From assembly GCA_045546315.1 (NCBI GenBank), contig JAZQCN010000137.1, forward strand, positions 1-9,385: a DNA stretch of 9,385 bases, in the 5' to 3' direction. This document shows positions 7,327-9,385 of this stretch, one piece after another. A program made the position numbers and the translations under genes. Below the pieces are notes generated by a model that had not been told where the DNA came from, searched no databases, and was given only the letters and a program-made list of their open reading frames with translations. This stretch comes from RGIG2041 sp045546315 (GTDB taxonomy: Bacteria; Bacillota; Clostridia; UBA1381; UMGS1253). How positions within the stretch are numbered: position 1 is the stretch's first letter; every line of letters starts with the position of its first letter.

Positions 7327-8231
7327 ATTATAATGTAAGAGAAGAAATTATTGCATTAACACCGCAATGGAAGGGCGAAAGACTTCCCGATGGCAGACCG
7401 AAGGTGGATGAAAAATACTTAAAAGCACTTAAAACGCTTACGTTGGAAGAAGTGTGGAAGCCGATTTTTGTAAAAGGCTATGAAAGCCAGTTTGAAGGCA
7501 GACTCCACACACTCCATGATGACGGTCGAAAGCTGATTGGCCGCGCCGTTACCGCTACATATTGTCCTTTCCGTCCTGACTTTGACGAAGTTGTAAAGGA
7601 TATAGGAAGAAGTGAAGGCAGAACGGGTACATACAATCAGTGGGTGATTGATAACCTGATGGAATATGATGTTCCGGTAATCGATATGTATGACAAAGTT
7701 TACAAAGGCACATTTCTTGGCGGAAACCTTACGACTGCATTAAAAAATAAAACCAAAAATGAAAACGGCGGTGCAGTTATCTGGGGTGGTATAAGAGATA
7801 CCGAGCAGATGAAAAAGGTTGAAGATACACAGGTTTACTACCGTGGTATTGACCCTACCCCCATCCGCGATTTTATCATAACAGCATATAATACTCCAAC
7901 AAGAATCGGCAATGCAATTTGCATGCCCGGCGATGTTGTTTTTGGTGCAGGCGGCGGTGTGCTCTTTATTCCTGCGCATCTTGTAGAAGAGGTTGTAGGG
8001 GGAGCTGCAAAAACCCAGGTAAAGGATATGTTTGGTTTTGAAATGATAAGTCTTAACAAATTCACAACTGCACAGATTGACAAGAATACATGGTCGAAAG
8101 AAATGCTGGACTTGCTTCTTGATTGGATTGAAAAAGACGACAGAGCAATCGCTTACAGAGGTCTTGACTGGTCTCATGAATATGATCTTGCTATAAATGG
8201 TGATCCCAATGATACACAATCCGCTTTATAA
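7323..8231 (+). CDS. RraA-like family protein, candidate class II keto-acid aldolase
   Basis: This 302-residue protein has a central RraA-type fold signature. GGNLTTAL (133-140) is followed by GAVIWGGIRD (150-159), in which Arg158 and Asp159 correspond to the Arg-Asp pair that binds substrate and metal in the related HMG/CHA aldolase family. PGDVVFGAGGGVLFIP (202-217) matches the conserved PGD-V-GV-P segment. Known members include RNase E inhibitors, HMG/CHA aldolases and oxaloacetate decarboxylases, so the family name gives no single function. An aldolase or lyase role is favoured here by its sugar-acid neighbours. The Arg-Asp pair is followed by TEQ instead of the x-x-(E/D) pattern of characterised aldolases, so activity is uncertain. 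It is much longer than E. coli RraA (about 160), with about 60 extra N-terminal residues. Start 7323 is fixed by GGAGGA at 7309-7314 and the ATGA overlap with the SDR gene. An earlier in-frame ATG at 7209 lies deep inside that gene. Confidence 0.8.
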   Translation: MNYNVREEIIALTPQWKGERLPDGRPKVDEKYLKALKTLTLEEVWKPIFVKGYESQFEGRLHTLHDDGRKLIGRAVTATYCPFRPDFDEVVKDIGRSEGRTGTYNQWVIDNLMEYDVPVIDMYDKVYKGTFLGGNLTTALKNKTKNENGGAVIWGGIRDTEQMKKVEDTQVYYRGIDPTPIRDFIITAYNTPTRIGNAICMPGDVVFGAGGGVLFIPAHLVEEVVGGAAKTQVKDMFGFEMISLNKFTTAQIDKNTWSKEMLDLLLDWIEKDDRAIAYRGLDWSHEYDLAINGDPNDTQSAL

Positions 8232-9183
8232 TATTTATATTGCTTCCTGCGCAACCGACGGAGGCATATATCAGTATCATTTATATGATGATGGCACTAT
8301 GAAGCTGCAAAGCTTTACGCAAATGGACAGACCCATGTATATGGCTACTGAAGATAATCGTATGTATATCCTCCTTAGAAGCCCGTTTTCAAAAGGCAAT
8401 GAAAGCGGCTTGGCTGTATGTGATATATCCGCAGACGGAAAACTGCAACCACCTGCGGATATAATCTCAACAAAAGGTGAGGTGGCATGCCATTTGTCGG
8501 TAATTTGTGGAGATGTATACTGTGCAAATTATATTTCCGGCAGTGTTATAAAAATGCCTGAAAAATTGATAAAGCACGAAGGAAAAGGCGTAAATCCTAT
8601 AAGACAAGAGGCACCGCACGCGCATTATGTCGGGTTTACGCCGGATAAAGAATTTGTCTGTGTGGTAGATTTGGGGCTGGATACTGTATATTTGTACAGT
8701 AAAAATTTAGAGCTTATAGACAAGGTACAAGTTCCAAAAGGACATGGCGCAAGACATTTGGTTTTTTCGGATGACGGGAAATACTGTTTTGTTGCAAATG
8801 AACTAAAATCTACAGTTTCTTTCCTAGAGTACAAAAGCGGAGAATTAAAATATGTTGACACAGTAAGCTGTTTGCCTGAAGGATATACAGGGGAGACAAC
8901 AGCAAGTGCTATACGTTTTAATGAGAATCATATTTATGTTTCAAACCGCGGACTTGATACGATAAGTGTTTTGGAAAATCAAAACGGAAGGTTGGTTTAT
9001 AAAGACAACTATAGCACAGGCGGCAATTTTCCCAGAGATTTTGATATTATTGGAAACTACATGATTTGTACAAATGAAAAAAGCGATAGTATCACCGTGC
9101 TTGACAACAAGCAGAAATTTAATGTAATATATAGAGAAAGCAATGTGAAATCGCCGATTTGTGTGGTTTCAAGAGAGGCTTGA
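8209..9183 (+). CDS. Lactonase-family beta-propeller (YbhE/Pgl type)
   Basis: A 324-residue cytoplasmic protein of the lactonase family, seven-bladed propellers that include bacterial 6-phosphogluconolactonase Pgl. Characteristic motifs are PHAH (136-139), DLGLD (154-158), GARHLVF (180-186), VANELKSTV (195-203), SNRGLDTISV (245-254) and PRDF (275-278). It probably hydrolyses an aldonolactone to the open aldonate. The adjacent SDR dehydrogenase and sugar-acid dehydratase suggest a non-phosphorylated lactone rather than 6-phosphogluconolactone. It is slightly shorter than typical members (about 330-350) with a brief N-terminus before the first strand (NIYIASC). The gene begins inside the end of the RraA-like gene, a 23-base overlap. 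ATG 8209 has a weak GGTGAT four bases upstream. ATG 8197, four codons earlier, has none and cannot be excluded. Expression therefore probably depends on translation of the previous gene. Confidence 0.88.
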   Translation: MIHNPLYNIYIASCATDGGIYQYHLYDDGTMKLQSFTQMDRPMYMATEDNRMYILLRSPFSKGNESGLAVCDISADGKLQPPADIISTKGEVACHLSVICGDVYCANYISGSVIKMPEKLIKHEGKGVNPIRQEAPHAHYVGFTPDKEFVCVVDLGLDTVYLYSKNLELIDKVQVPKGHGARHLVFSDDGKYCFVANELKSTVSFLEYKSGELKYVDTVSCLPEGYTGETTASAIRFNENHIYVSNRGLDTISVLENQNGRLVYKDNYSTGGNFPRDFDIIGNYMICTNEKSDSITVLDNKQKFNVIYRESNVKSPICVVSREA

Positions 9184-9219
9184 TTTTCAAATAATAAAAA
9201 ATACAAGGTGAATTAAAAA

Positions 9220-9385
9220 ATGAAAAATTTATTATTACTCGGAGATTCCATACGCATGGGATATGATAAATCCGTAAAAAAGACTTTAGAGGGATACGCA
9301 AATGTTATTTTTCCTAAGGATAACTGTCGTTTTGCTTCGTTTCTTTTAAGATATTTTCATGAATATTTAGGTGACATAAAGGGCG
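9220..9385 (+). CDS. SGNH/GDSL-type hydrolase, N-terminal part only (cut by window end)
   Basis: The first 55 codons of a gene that runs past the window. LLLLGDSIRMGY (4-15) is block I of the SGNH/GDSL family with Ser10 as the expected nucleophile. No signal peptide is seen, so the enzyme is probably cytoplasmic. In sugar-use operons such proteins are often carbohydrate esterases that remove acetyl or other acyl groups from oligosaccharides, and that role is inferred here. AAGGTG (9205-9210) lies nine bases before the ATG. The 36-base gap after the lactonase contains no hairpin terminator, so it probably belongs to the same operon. The remaining blocks, including the catalytic Asp/His, lie outside the window. 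Confidence 0.78.
   Translation, partial: MKNLLLLGDSIRMGYDKSVKKTLEGYANVIFPKDNCRFASFLLRYFHEYLGDIKG

Noticed and set aside
7740..8219. 159-codon - strand open frame opposite the RraA-like gene
   Set aside because: It is Cys/Phe/Ile-rich low-information sequence without a ribosome site, lying fully antisense to a conserved gene.
1..9385. tRNA, rRNA, CRISPR array, transposase, riboswitch or phage genes
   Set aside because: No cloverleaf, regular repeat-spacer series, transposase or integrase frame, or recognisable riboswitch core was found. The only non-coding stretches over 50 bases are 4626-4717 and 5486-5633, explained by the terminator and the divergent promoters.

Overview
The window looks like chromosomal DNA from a low-to-mid GC Gram-positive anaerobe, most likely an uncultured member of the Clostridia that lives on plant or host polysaccharides. 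This rests on the strong AGGAGG-type ribosome binding sites, consensus sigma-A promoters, a secreted enzyme carrying a copper-amine-oxidase-N-like domain and a Big2-like domain (both common in Firmicutes exoproteins), and an IclR-type regulator. No species can be named from the sequence alone.

Layout. Positions 48-4625 (+) encode one very large secreted multidomain protein. Its core resembles heparinase II/III-type polysaccharide lyases, flanked by beta-sandwich, copper-amine-oxidase-N-like, discoidin (F5/8 C) and Big2-like modules. A GAAA-loop hairpin at 4641-4674 ends this gene and probably also the convergent iclR-type gene (4718-5485, -). The 148-base intergenic region 5486-5633 holds two divergent sigma-A-like promoters and a ladder of TGAAAT half-sites. 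Rightward from it runs a tight operon: a UxuA/mannonate-dehydratase-like enzyme (5634-6572), an SDR dehydrogenase (6598-7326), an RraA-like protein (7323-8231), a YbhE/Pgl-type lactonase (8209-9183), and the first 55 codons of an SGNH/GDSL esterase (9220 to the window end).

How the genes may work together. The secreted lyase would break an acidic polysaccharide outside the cell. In the operon, a dehydrogenase, a lactonase, an aldonate dehydratase and an RraA-type candidate aldolase match, in order of chemistry, the four steps of a non-phosphorylated oxidative sugar or sugar-acid pathway (sugar to lactone to aldonate to 2-keto-3-deoxy acid to pyruvate plus aldehyde). The families used are not the usual ones for the last two steps. 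The esterase could remove acyl groups from the incoming sugar. The divergent IclR protein is the obvious candidate regulator. The substrate, and whether the lyase belongs to the same system, are inferences. No transporter, kinase, RNA gene, mobile element or CRISPR array is visible.
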